Both the position numbers and the translations under genes were made by a program. This document shows, piece after piece, positions 11,801-18,723 of a stretch of 64,000 nucleotides of DNA (position 1 is its first letter; the number at the start of each line of letters is the position of its first letter). The stretch comes from JAVVHE01 sp032249695. GTDB taxonomy: Bacteria > Pseudomonadota > Alphaproteobacteria > Sphingomonadales > Sphingomonadaceae. The notes under the pieces were generated by a model. That model was not told the DNA's origin. It worked only from the letters and a program-made list of their open reading frames with translations, and ran no database searches. Where the stretch lies: contig JAVVHE010000005.1 of NCBI GenBank assembly GCA_032249695.1, forward strand, positions 74,566 to 138,565, read 5' to 3'.

Positions 11801-14800
11801 CTGAAGCTCACCGGACGCTGGTCGAACCCCGCGACCGGCACGCGCGGCGTCAGGACCGAGCGAATGTCCGAGCCCGTCGGCGCCGCTTGCAGACCGGCGA
11901 CCTCGGCCGACGAGAGGATCGGGAAAAACTGCGTCTGCGTCAGGTTGAGCGTTTGGCCCGCGCCAACCGTCACCTGCGCGGTCTGCTGGACAGCGTTGGT
12001 GCCGCCCAGATTATTGACGAACCGGTTGGCAAACAGCGCCGTCTGGAAAACCCGGACGTCATAGCTGGCGAAGCCCGTCCCGCCGATGAAGCCGATGGGG
12101 AGCTGCGTGCCTTGGCCCTGGCCGGCGGGGCCGAACGCGAACTGCGGCGTCACCAGCGTGAACGCGCCGCCGCCCGCGAAGCCATAGCTCGCGATCGTCC
12201 CCGGCTGGATGCGGACGGTCGACGTAATTGCGGTTGGGTTTTCGGGGATCGTCGGCAGGAAAACGGTCGACGGCAGCGTGAAGCGCAGCCGCCGGATGCT
12301 CGCCTGGCTGGCGATCGAGTCGTAATCGTTGAAGGTCTGGAGGAAATTGGTCTGATTGACGAGGCTGACGTCGCCGCCGCGCGCCGCTGCGCTGACGGTC
12401 CCTGACGGATCGACATAGACTCCGCTCGATACGTCGAGCAGCGCGCCCGCCTCGATCAGGATGCTCCCGCTGATGTCGGTGAAACTGCCCGCCGGATTGC
12501 CCGCGCTGGTCAGCAGCCGCGGCGCGCTTTCGATGCGGATGGCACCGCCATCCTGGTAGGCGCCACCCTCGGCGGCATCGGCCTTCAGACCGAGGTCGTT
12601 CACGAACCGCCCGCGCGCCGCCAGCTCGCCGGTGACGCGCACATCGAACGAGCCCGGAGCGGCCGGGTCGCTGACGAAGACCGATCCGCCGCCACGGTCG
12701 GTGCCATCGAACGTCTGGCCGACCGCGATGTTGAACGTCGCGAGGTCGATCCTGCCGCCGCCCACCGCCGCCGCGCCGGCGAAATCGATACGCCGCCCCG
12801 CGTTCAGATCGAGCACGCCGCCCGGCATCAGGCGCAGCTGCGCGCTTGGGTCGACGCGGATCGCGCCGCTGGTCCACAGGCTGAACTGGCCAAGGCCCAT
12901 GTCGGTGAGCGCGACCGAACTGAACTGGAAGGTGTCGCGCAGCGCCGGATCGAGGAGCGCCGAGGTGGGCCGCGTGCCCACGCGCACGAGATTGCCGCTT
13001 GAATCTAGCGAGACCGACTGGCCGAAGCCCAGCCCGGTTGCCAGCTGCGCGACCGAGGCGGCGATGAGCGCATTGCCGCCGCCGACACCGGGCGTGATGT
13101 CGGGGGTGCTGTTCGAAAGCGCCTTGATCCAGAGGAGACCGCTCGCGGGCAGCTGCTGCGGATTGGCCTGCAGGTTGCGCAGGTCGGCGGCCAGCCTGCC
13201 CGTGGCTGTGCCCTGCTGGGCGTTTGATCGCTGCACGCTGCCCGCGAAGGCGTCCGCATAGATCGTGCCGCCGATCGCGGCTGCCGATGCCGACACCGCC
13301 AGCGCGCCCGCGTCGCGCCCCTCGGTGAAGCTCGCCACCGGCCGCGCGCCCTGCAGCTGGGCGTTCGTGAACGATTCGGTGACTCCGAACCGGGTGATCG
13401 TGTTGTTCACCGGGGTGATCAGCCCCACATATTGCACGTTCGGATCGGCCTGGCTGATATCGACCAGCTGGCCGTTCGCGGTCACCAGCTGGCTGGTGCT
13501 GACCGTGCCCGCGGCATAGCGCACCCAGCCGCCCGAAATGTCGATCGTCGCGCCGGGCTTGACGATCACGTCCGAAGCGAGCGCCGGGTCGCGCCGCGCC
13601 GTTCCTGCGAACTCGCTGAAATAGGCTGCGCCCAGCTGGACCGTGCCGCCCTTTGTCAAGAGCTCGGCTGCGGTGACGCCCACCTGCTGGAAGAAGCTCT
13701 CGGCCTCGATCAGCGGCGAGCCCACCCAGCGCACGCCATCGGCGCGCACGCCCGAAACGCGCGGATCGACCGTCACCGTCGCTCCGTTCAGGAAACTGCC
13801 CGTGTCGCGGTAGAGCGGCGTGTCGCGCAGCTCGTTGCGCTTCAGCGGCCCGATCGTGACCGTGTTGCGCGAGGCCGGCAGTTCGAGGTCCTTGACGCCG
13901 CCGACGTCGATCACCGCGCCCGTATCGATGAACACGCGGCTGGCGTTCGCGCCGAAGCCGTTCGCGGTGTCGAAGCTCTCGATCGTCGTCGGCAGGCCGA
14001 TCGTGACCGAGCCGCCCGGAGCGTAGATCGTGCTACTTTGCGCGAGCTCGATGCGCGCCGCCGCATCGGTCTGCGCCGGGCTCGCGCCGCCGATGCGAAC
14101 CTGGCTGGGATTGAACGTCGCGACGCTTTCGGGCGATTGCGGGATCGTTTCGCCGTTGGTGTCGGGCGTGACGGCGATGACGCTGTTGGGCGCCAGCCGC
14201 ACGTCGCCCGCGAACAGGTCGATATAGCCGTTGCGGCTGACGCTGGTGGTGGAGAGTAGCAGACCGTCCTGCAGCACCGCGCCGGTTGCGCCGGCGCCGA
14301 GCGAGACGTAGCCGCGCGGCGCAGAGATGATGCCGGTGTTCTGCACATAGCCGTTGTCGAGCCCGCCCGATGCGCTTGCGACCAGCCCGCGGATGAGCGA
14401 CAGCGGGCCGGTGCCGGTTCCAGTCGCGCGTGTGAGCTGCACCTGACGGGACGACAGCAGCGAGACCTGACCGTCGGCGGAGCTGAGCGCGCCCGCATTG
14501 GTGACGGTGGGCGCGATCAGCATCACGAAGCCGGTGTCGCCGCTGGCGAGGCGCGCCCCCTGCTGCACGCGGATCGCACCTTCGAGCGTCGGCTCCAGCG
14601 TGTTAGCGGCGATATACTGGCCCGAGAAGGTGAAGGGCTGGCCCTGCGTCTGGCCCAGCACGTCCGCGATGCCGAGCAGGCCCTGGCGCTGGAACTCGTC
14701 ATTGCGCTGCTGGATCGTCAGCAGCGACTGCCGCCCGCTGACGATCGCCTGCGCGCGGCCGACGTCGAGCGCCGAGGCGATGAGCGAGCGCGCGTTGATC

Positions 14801-15546
14801 TGCGCCGAGCCCGTGAAGATGACGCCGTCGGGGTTGATGACGAGCACCGTGCCATCGGACTTGATCTGGCCCGCGATGATGCTCGCGGCGGGAGCCGTCG
14901 AGGGATCGCGGCGCCCGGTCGCCGGGTCGATGCGGCCGACGACGCGGTTGAGCGCGATCCAGTCGGCCTGCGCAACTCCGTTCAGCTTCTGATCGAACTG
15001 GACGGTCGTGTCGCGTCCGACGTTGAAGCTGGTCCAGCTGAGCACCGCGCGCGGATCGGTCTGCGTGATGGTGACGGTCGTCTGGCCGTTGGCCTGGCTC
15101 TGCGTCGGGAACAGCGCGCCCTGCCACGTGCGCACGCCCGTCAGGTCTTGCGCGATCGGCGTCAGCGCACTGGCCGTGACCGCAGGCACGAGACCGCCGG
15201 CCGCCAGCCCGTTCGGCACCGGCGAGGCGGCCGCGCGCGCGGCCTGCGCGGCCGCCGCCTGCGCCTGCTGCGCGATCGAGACCGCGTTCACCATCTGCTG
15301 CGTCCGCGCGAGCGCGCGGGCTGCAGCCGATGACTGATCGCGGATCAGGCTCAGCGGATCGATGCCCGTCGTCGCTGGCTGGCCGCCCGCTCCGCCGGCT
15401 GCCGCCTCCGCCGTCCCGGCCGCGGGCAGGCCCGCCGCTGCTCGGAAGGCCGCCGCGCTCTGCGCGAAAGCGGGCAGGCTGCCGAGGCCGCCCGCAAGCA
15501 CGGTGCCGCCCAGCAGCGCCGCACGGACCACGCCTGATCTCGTCAT
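2833..15546 (-). CDS. Giant TPS-A exoprotein (filamentous haemagglutinin family)
   Basis: Two-partner-secretion passenger of about 4237 aa, expected to cross the outer membrane through the TPS-B protein encoded at the head of the same operon. The ATG at 15546 is preferred to a TTG 21 bases upstream because it has GGGAAAGG at good spacing. Residues 1-30 form a signal peptide ending LPAFAQ. The TPS domain lies at about 140-290, with AVLSWTSFNVG near 167 and NPDGVIFTGSAQINARSLIAS near 238. Most of the rest is low-complexity Gly/Ala/Thr/Ser beta-helix sequence. Near the C-terminus, FVDRDFLLNQSRLFTQGGGD and VFLIAPAGTVDAGDAGVRVAG resemble the DUF3739 end of large haemagglutinin-like proteins. The last 21 residues hold two Cys separated by eight residues (CDQNPRPANC). 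It starts 52 bases after the readthrough stop of the porin gene. Adhesin, protease-inhibitor or contact-toxin roles cannot be told apart; no toxin domain was recognised. Confidence 0.9.
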   Translation of the reverse strand: MTRSGVVRAALLGGTVLAGGLGSLPAFAQSAAAFRAAAGLPAAGTAEAAAGGAGGQPATTGIDPLSLIRDQSSAAARALARTQQMVNAVSIAQQAQAAAAQAARAAASPVPNGLAAGGLVPAVTASALTPIAQDLTGVRTWQGALFPTQSQANGQTTVTITQTDPRAVLSWTSFNVGRDTTVQFDQKLNGVAQADWIALNRVVGRIDPATGRRDPSTAPAASIIAGQIKSDGTVLVINPDGVIFTGSAQINARSLIASALDVGRAQAIVSGRQSLLTIQQRNDEFQRQGLLGIADVLGQTQGQPFTFSGQYIAANTLEPTLEGAIRVQQGARLASGDTGFVMLIAPTVTNAGALSSADGQVSLLSSRQVQLTRATGTGTGPLSLIRGLVASASGGLDNGYVQNTGIISAPRGYVSLGAGATGAVLQDGLLLSTTSVSRNGYIDLFAGDVRLAPNSVIAVTPDTNGETIPQSPESVATFNPSQVRIGGASPAQTDAAARIELAQSSTIYAPGGSVTIGLPTTIESFDTANGFGANASRVFIDTGAVIDVGGVKDLELPASRNTVTIGPLKRNELRDTPLYRDTGSFLNGATVTVDPRVSGVRADGVRWVGSPLIEAESFFQQVGVTAAELLTKGGTVQLGAAYFSEFAGTARRDPALASDVIVKPGATIDISGGWVRYAAGTVSTSQLVTANGQLVDISQADPNVQYVGLITPVNNTITRFGVTESFTNAQLQGARPVASFTEGRDAGALAVSASAAAIGGTIYADAFAGSVQRSNAQQGTATGRLAADLRNLQANPQQLPASGLLWIKALSNSTPDITPGVGGGNALIAASVAQLATGLGFGQSVSLDSSGNLVRVGTRPTSALLDPALRDTFQFSSVALTDMGLGQFSLWTSGAIRVDPSAQLRLMPGGVLDLNAGRRIDFAGAAAVGGGRIDLATFNIAVGQTFDGTDRGGGSVFVSDPAAPGSFDVRVTGELAARGRFVNDLGLKADAAEGGAYQDGGAIRIESAPRLLTSAGNPAGSFTDISGSILIEAGALLDVSSGVYVDPSGTVSAAARGGDVSLVNQTNFLQTFNDYDSIASQASIRRLRFTLPSTVFLPTIPENPTAITSTVRIQPGTIASYGFAGGGAFTLVTPQFAFGPAGQGQGTQLPIGFIGGTGFASYDVRVFQTALFANRFVNNLGGTNAVQQTAQVTVGAGQTLNLTQTQFFPILSSAEVAGLQAAPTGSDIRSVLTPRVPVAGFDQRPVSFSLGGFSELIVAPGASVTGAAGAALNVQGLLNQGTIRLPGGTIAQAQQLFPLFETIDPQAAPIAIRQLSDVFATRADGSIVEGDPNALGLRDATGRVLTNAEVAFQRPLFIAGQLTPGTGVRLASGSVTDLSGISLLNPRATTPGGAPVADGRLVPGGTLSSASRLFASGTLFTEPQFGSSIISGVNNVPATTAARSVVLDLGARLSLSGASDRYARLTASGAYQLTPQWSDAGSLVLGGGGRITPGIIDARGGAPQAQGGTLDSLNPILRASAGTGSQDNVIAADQLTQAGFDAVFARGSLTGDGAVTLTLGRSFQLTNAPSDNQNFAAANFVARVGGTGPLTVNAPLIRFASIAQTVPNIALGTPGQGSATFAAQALDLKGAVLFDRSLANVRLQAAGDVRLLGTQQLEANFANPGIAVLPSLIGQTQAAGNLTLAAAQVYPTTGSTYAVASSGPAAIIRIERTTQATPDAPYAAGANLSIQAAAIEQAGVLRAPLSTLTLGGNAPLSIGGQVVAPATTRVTLLAGSVTSVSANGLRIPYGTTQDQVQYFFTPTTSSPLTAAPAATLNIAGSAIDLRQAATVDLTGGGEVYAYEFIPGVGGSRDVLSRLNSDQFSGNGGFQFADGRQVYAIVPGLSTKALAAFDPIYSADYAALYGPNVGRSVALSGVNGLPDGSYTLLPARYALLPGGVRIVEQPEYGEGVAGLARTLPDGTQVVGGYYAIQGTNIRESVVRSFSVQTQDVFRRFSNIATTDATTASAALADRNAQTPPRATIDAGRLVLQPILSLAAQSSFLTSPASGGRASSTDIAGQAFLLFGSAPPATAPANTILVSTTTLNTLNSASLLIGGTRTDNADGTTSLSITGRSITVANSGGAALTAPELLLAVDGAGSSITVADGSVLTATGTIADPRTGNYLIAGGSGGQSGVGALLRLSAGAARSVTRTNVTASGAAPMLSIGLAQLTGNSLLADSTGGLSIATPAGGGAPAISASNVALGAAAIAFADQPVAGSLTINGTLAGRLTGANLTLRSASPIQFRPGTLAFGALTLDTPGFASSSTMGAVAITAGATRLLNSSGVTVGGCATTCGTQTLAITATTLSFGSGAIDSNAFGGGTTLSASSGVRYDGVGSLNAGTGQLTINAPFIADASPATPLGTEPPLPSLALASSGAVSFSAAGATVSAAVPTGLPGANLSISGQTISVTDTRLRATAGRLALQAAQGITATGSAAIEAPAFARTFGDADDPVMVAAPGGLVRLASTAGAIMLGQKTALTVGGAQGNAGAIEIETPGAVTLGGALNASAPGGGGSFSVKSGGSLDLGALAPRLAAFNGLVQLTTGAGDLALGAGQTLAAQQIGLSALGGTVSVAGTINTGGIVGGAIELYGTSGVTLAGSGRLIATASGYGADDSRQARGGNVTIGTDRGGTITLAEGSLIDVRALRPGDRLVTDIRNSQTFYRLAQGDLGGTLTVRAPAGGSTGAVTVPVSARGTVSGAREVSLEAVRRYDLAAAAADAALTGVTVAGNTATVNVAQTAAGRANLFADTAPNTIPGFVQGFQLATGQELGGLTASPNFVARPGVELSYGGNIALTSNWNLGAGTVDTARALADGVIQPRIGGGLSVPFGNEGALLANYTTFVYRVGGRADGAAPAISMRAGGAVRIGASISDGFFTFRDQTTPDALAYALGGGTRQYAAAILPVCPGFGDCGTLTNYVPGLASTRALSLSFGQANSFTPGGVVSIDQPIPVAYSAGANAASAAGNGDPTGSAEVFPILPNGRAVDSATLRITAGSAAGADPLATAAGTNAALTVTGQTSYTPSATVRSAQYGLPLRVVAGTDAELAPVVAAANFAQAFAASIRQAGPNTAVTLELQSAPTSVRSFLAQQAAAFFTPLGSQATLTGPTGAPTRVVTTLTLASQFLATIDSEYGTRASVASAYQPQTPFTPTIGSPQFIRTTVRTGNGDIALSASGNIDTTVPGAAGSGVFQGGSTAIYTSGQRANLAARTIAGISVNPASFVQTVNLQQSLGPSLQAAGLAAPTRNALVQTPLYLENGGDLSVRAGGSVLGRRDVAGSTRPIIGNQARYIGRGDTPFRVGQIGATTDIRTNPQLFQAGFGTLGGGDIAIRAAAGSLIDLTVVANTSVTTASVTGAGSQPTQALWTIGGGTVTLHAGNAIAGGLFDIGAGSLTAVAGGNVLSTGTVTVLNGTQPAVQQNFPRVRVTDATAALTARGTLTLRGIAGDGVTDSDTNYGSVEASRGFYTPAAGVDLRANGRVALTLEGADILSATTARSDSISTSFPVSNLQIAILPGSLRAASLTANLALAPLSDILDYQLFMVPGPLGQLELYAGNTLQRVAINMDDSDPGLLPGYFTVFDAPQQQAVRAGRPFIWPAVLPSTSDAARRQLHNARITHAGDPVAVRVLAGADIQSLILNLPKAGRLFAGRDITNAVFTGQNVRASDVTRVAAGRDIVGTSRVAPAGVGNSAQQLPVIDGNSFVVGGPGAFYLDAGRDAGPFLNSATTGQSRQSYGGGILSVGNEYNPWFGSQGATVGVNFGVAQGINYAGLRESYLNPANSAALPDELFAFSTDANGRFVFDRSRPIYAPLLLGYLQATYPDQLTAAFGTVNVTSDQAYRAFAALPLLNQREFLNQLFFNEMVQTSIPTSPSFGRPSRSYAAINVLFPPSRGYTQNNLGSGASGSANPVATGNLDLRLSTVQTSRGGSVTVLGPGGRVLGGSTVATSQQAARLGYIGQQLALGQRATRLSTGQPVNVETITAIPVGFEGFLTLRGGPISGFVDRDFLLNQSRLFTQGGGDITLFSANGDVNAGQGARTSANFPPVSVRISPNLFSEVDALSGVAGAGIAAFQPAPGIAAPNVFLIAPAGTVDAGDAGVRVAGNLFVAALSVANADNFQVGGQSFGVPAGAVVNVGANSAGAAQAAAAAAVARDVANNTTARRALDAISRILVQVLGFSGRTDPCDQNPRPANCPAPPR

Positions 15547-15622
15547 CGCAACCTTTCCCTCAACCAATCCAGCCGGGCCACATGCGCATCGGTCCAGCTC
15601 AGAAACTGAACAGGAAATCCAA

Positions 15623-17530
15623 CTAGAGACTGTCGATCGCGTATTTCGGCCCGCTGATCTGGTTGGTGCTGAACCAGCGTGCGCGGATGGAGGTATTGTC
15701 GAGCAGCCCGTATTGGCCCGACAGGATGTAGCCCTTGGCGTTGGTCCCGCCGAGGTGGAAGTCGCTGTCGTTCAAGCTGTCGAGCACCGCGTCCGATTCG
15801 ACATTGCGATAAGCGGCGAAAATCTGGAAATCGCCCGCCTTGCGCACGCGCTGAGCGCCCAACGTGGCGCGGACCTCCCAGGCGGTGTCGCCGCCGACAA
15901 AGCGTCCGAGCGGGCCATTCAAGACGGCCGCATTGCACACGTCCGCGTTGCCGCCGACGGCGTCGGTGTTGTTGACCGGCCCGCGCCGCGTCGCCGGAAG
16001 CCCCGCCCCGACGCTTGCGAAGGTCTTGCACAGGTCCGCTCGGCGGAAATCCAGGTTCTTGATGTAATCGCCGCCGACGATCAGGAAATTGTTGCCGCCC
16101 AGTGCCAGGCGGATGTCGCCGGAAAGATCGAGGATCCCGTAGTTGAAGCTCAGCCCCGCAAATTGCGGCTGGCTGAAGTTGTTCGGATTGCGTGGATCGG
16201 GAACGATGTTCCGGATGAAGTAGAGCGTGTTGCCCTTCTGCAGCCACGCCGGCACGTCGGTGTCGGTGGAACATTCGACGTTGCCGCCGAACAGCTGGCA
16301 CGGCGCTGACGGCTGCGCCTGCACGCCATCGAACTTGTAGAACGCCGCCGCGAGCAGAACGCCCAAATCCTTGCGCGCCTGCCAGTTGGCGGTCAGCTCG
16401 CCGCCGTAGATCCACTTGTTGCGCGGCGTGATCTTGGTCTGGCTGAACGTGGGGAAGTTCTCCTGCCCGTACTGGAACGCGAAGACGCCTGCCTGCGCGC
16501 CCAGCGTGAAATTGCGGCCCAGCCACTCGCCGGTGTTGGCGTCGACGGCGAGCCCGTCGAAATTCACGTCCTCGTCCCACAGGATCTGCGTGTTGCGGTC
16601 GCCCGACTGCGGTCCGGGCAGGCCATAGAACGGATTGGGCAGGCGCCCGGCAGTCAGGCTGAACTGCTCGGCGGGCTTCCACGTGACAAATGCGCGATCG
16701 AGCCAGAAATCCTTCTTGGTGAACCCGCCGCCCGCCAGTTGCGTCGTCGTCACCGGCGAGCGGTCGTTGCCGCTTGCCAGCCGGATGCCGACCTTCACCG
16801 TATCGGTCACCTGAGCGTCGAGCGAGAGGCGCGCGCGATACTGAATCTGGTGCAGATCATCGACCCGCGTGTTGAGGAGCGGCGTGCGCGGTGTCGCTGC
16901 ATCGCCCGGCCGCGGATTGAACGCGGGATTGATGTCGATGGGGCCGAGCTGATTGAAGGTGAAGAAGTCGGTGATCTGGTTGTTATTGCTGTCGGAATAA
17001 AAGTTATATTGAACCCGGAAGCGGAAATCACCGCCAATTTTGATGCGCTGGGACCATTCGGGCACCTGTCCGGGCTTCGCCCAGTTCTGCGCTTCGGCGG
17101 TTGCCAAGACTTCCGTGCGGAGTTCGTCCTTGATCTGCTGGCGCACCACGTCCGGCACGTAGGGGATACGCTGGGTGTTGGCCGCCACGCGCGCCGACTG
17201 CACCGCGGTCGCGGACGCAGCGGCGCGCGCCTGCGCGGCCTCCGCCTCGGCCTGCTGGATCAGCGCCTGCCCGCGCTCTGGTGTCAGCGTGCCCTGTGCC
17301 ACCAGCGCGCGCACCAGGTTGACCATCGCGCTTTCGCTGGGACCCGCTGCCGGGGAGGCGGCTGCGGGCGCCGGAACCGGCTGCGCTTCGACGGCCTGAT
17401 TGCCCTGCGTGGTCTGCGCGCCCGCGGCCGGCTGCGGGGAGGGGGTGGCCGGTGGCGCGGTCTGCGCGGCGGCCGGCATCGCGGCCCACAGCGCGGCTGC
17501 GGCCGCGCCGCCAAGGAACTTCGCCTTCAT
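15623..17530 (-). CDS. Outer-membrane porin with N-terminal coiled coil, cut short by an amber codon
   Basis: Putative porin, 635 aa as it stands. The ATG at 17530 follows GGAGAG; an ATG 12 bases upstream lies inside this ribosome site. A signal peptide (MKAKFLGGAAAAALWAAMPA, then AAQ) precedes a Pro/Ala/Gln-rich linker. Next comes a helical segment at about 58-105 (MVNLVRALVAQGTL, ALIQQAEAEAAQA), which resembles the periplasmic coiled coil of Omp-alpha-type porins. From about 130 on there are alternating beta-barrel strands (IKIGGDFRFRVQYNFYSDSNN...). The frame ends in TAG at 15623-15625 after YAIDSL. The next seven in-frame codons read LDFLFSF, followed by TGA at 15599. That is a textbook outer-membrane C-terminal beta-signal ending in Phe, so the TAG most likely replaces a sense codon (CAG to TAG is one change). 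It lies between tonB and the TPS-A gene in the operon. Confidence 0.83.
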   Translation of the reverse strand: MKAKFLGGAAAAALWAAMPAAAQTAPPATPSPQPAAGAQTTQGNQAVEAQPVPAPAAASPAAGPSESAMVNLVRALVAQGTLTPERGQALIQQAEAEAAQARAAASATAVQSARVAANTQRIPYVPDVVRQQIKDELRTEVLATAEAQNWAKPGQVPEWSQRIKIGGDFRFRVQYNFYSDSNNNQITDFFTFNQLGPIDINPAFNPRPGDAATPRTPLLNTRVDDLHQIQYRARLSLDAQVTDTVKVGIRLASGNDRSPVTTTQLAGGGFTKKDFWLDRAFVTWKPAEQFSLTAGRLPNPFYGLPGPQSGDRNTQILWDEDVNFDGLAVDANTGEWLGRNFTLGAQAGVFAFQYGQENFPTFSQTKITPRNKWIYGGELTANWQARKDLGVLLAAAFYKFDGVQAQPSAPCQLFGGNVECSTDTDVPAWLQKGNTLYFIRNIVPDPRNPNNFSQPQFAGLSFNYGILDLSGDIRLALGGNNFLIVGGDYIKNLDFRRADLCKTFASVGAGLPATRRGPVNNTDAVGGNADVCNAAVLNGPLGRFVGGDTAWEVRATLGAQRVRKAGDFQIFAAYRNVESDAVLDSLNDSDFHLGGTNAKGYILSGQYGLLDNTSIRARWFSTNQISGPKYAIDSL

Positions 17531-17556
17531 GTGTCTCTCCATTGGCGGCGCGGGTG

Positions 17557-18285
17557 TCATGTGCGCTGTCCGGAAACCGAAACGCGGGCCGGAAACCGGA
17601 TGCCGTCCGGCGCGGCCTGGCTGATGCTCGCTCCGGTCAGCGCGGCGATAAGATTCTGATCGACCTCCCGGTCGCCGGTTGACCGCGTAATCTCGGCGCG
17701 CGTGACGCGGCGGTTTTCCACCCACACATTCAGCTCGGCGCGGAACGACCGCCGGTTGACGCGGTCGTCGCGCGTCACCGCGCGCTGCAACTCCTGTGCG
17801 AGCGCGGCGCCATAGAACGCCTCGGCATTGCCGCCGCCCAGGCCCTTCGCCGCGCCGAGCGCGTTGCCGAGGCTGCCCGGCGAGCCGAGCCCGCCGCCCG
17901 ATCCAGCCTGCACGCCGAAACTGTCGGTCCCCGCCTGTGCTGGCGCGTCGATCGACACCGCCTTCGGCGCATCGGCGGGTGTCGGCTGCGGGGCAGGGTT
18001 CGTCGCCTCGACGGGCTTGTCCTGCGGCGTGGTGTCGGGCGGCGGCGGTTCCTGCGGGGGCGGCGGTGGGGGCGGGGGCGGCGGGGTGAGGTCCATCGTC
18101 ATGACCTCGGGCGCCCGGTTGACCGCTTTGCCGCCGGGGGTGCTGAGATAGCGCCACAGGAAATAGGCGCCGACGAGGACAACGAATCCGATCACGATCG
18201 GCACGACCGGCGGCTTGCGCCGCGGCGCGCGGCCGTCGCGGCTGTCGGGCCGCTCCAGCGTGTCGGTTTCGTCCCCCCAGGCCAC
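17557..18285 (-). CDS. TonB-like energy transducer
   Basis: 242 aa TonB-family protein that would couple the ExbB/ExbD proton channel to an outer-membrane partner. It has a short cytoplasmic arm (MAWGDETDTLERPDSRDGR), one membrane helix at about residues 26-47 (VVPIVIGFVVLVGAYFLWRY) and a Pro-rich periplasmic spacer at about 65-110 with ten prolines in a row. A Gly-rich stretch follows, then a C-terminal domain at about 160-242 (FRAELNVWVENRRVTRAEITRST). The Pro-rich arm is shorter than in classic TonB. It starts 3 bases after the exbD stop and ends 26 bases before the porin start. The position inside a TPS operon suggests a dedicated TonB rather than the housekeeping copy; the actual outer-membrane partner is unknown. 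Confidence 0.82.
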   Translation of the reverse strand: MAWGDETDTLERPDSRDGRAPRRKPPVVPIVIGFVVLVGAYFLWRYLSTPGGKAVNRAPEVMTMDLTPPPPPPPPPPQEPPPPDTTPQDKPVEATNPAPQPTPADAPKAVSIDAPAQAGTDSFGVQAGSGGGLGSPGSLGNALGAAKGLGGGNAEAFYGAALAQELQRAVTRDDRVNRRSFRAELNVWVENRRVTRAEITRSTGDREVDQNLIAALTGASISQAAPDGIRFPARVSVSGQRT

Positions 18286-18288
18286 GCG

Positions 18289-18708
18289 TCAGCCTTTCAC
18301 GCTGTCCGCTTTGCCAGTCACCAGCCCGACCTTCGAGATATCGACCTGCCGCAGCACGTCGAGCACCGCGGTGATGCGCTGATACTGCACCGATGCATCG
18401 CCCTTGACGATCACCGGCACTTCCGGATTGGTCGCTTTCTCGCTGGCAAGCCGGGTCTTCAGCTCGTCAAGGCTGACCGCATAGGCGTTGAAATAGATCT
18501 GACCGGCATTGTCGACCGCGATACTGACCGTTTTCGGCTGCGACAGGCTGGCCGACGATGACGCCTTGGGCACATCGACCTTGATCCCCTGCACCGACGC
18601 AGTTGCGAGCAGGATAAAGATCACAAGCAGCACATACGCCAGATCGAGCATCGGCGTGATATTGATCTCGTTATAGGGCTTTCGGCGCCCGGGGCCCACC
18701 GATGCCAT
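18289..18708 (-). CDS. exbD: ExbD/TolR biopolymer transport protein
   Basis: 139 aa proton-channel subunit. The cytoplasmic N-terminus (RKPYNEINITPMLDLAYVLL) leads into one membrane helix at about residues 19-42 that contains the essential channel Asp (D22). A periplasmic domain follows (VDVPKASSSASLSQPKTVSIAVDNAG... EVPVIVKGDASVQYQRI), as in ExbD and TolR. It lies 15 bases downstream of the exbB-like stop and 3 bases before tonB. ExbD rather than TolR is inferred from the TonB neighbour and the absence of tolA/tolB. Confidence 0.9.
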   Translation of the reverse strand: MASVGPGRRKPYNEINITPMLDLAYVLLVIFILLATASVQGIKVDVPKASSSASLSQPKTVSIAVDNAGQIYFNAYAVSLDELKTRLASEKATNPEVPVIVKGDASVQYQRITAVLDVLRQVDISKVGLVTGKADSVKG

Positions 18709-18723
18709 GGTCTGATCCCGTCC

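Noticed and set aside
2888..15300. Many plus-strand frames inside the giant exoprotein gene
   Set aside because: They share the compositional bias of the antisense of Gly/Ala/Thr-rich repeats and lack ribosome sites and motifs.
17531..18157. N-terminal extension of the porin frame upstream of 17530
   Set aside because: It is the tonB gene read in another frame; the ATG at 17530 has a ribosome site and a signal peptide.
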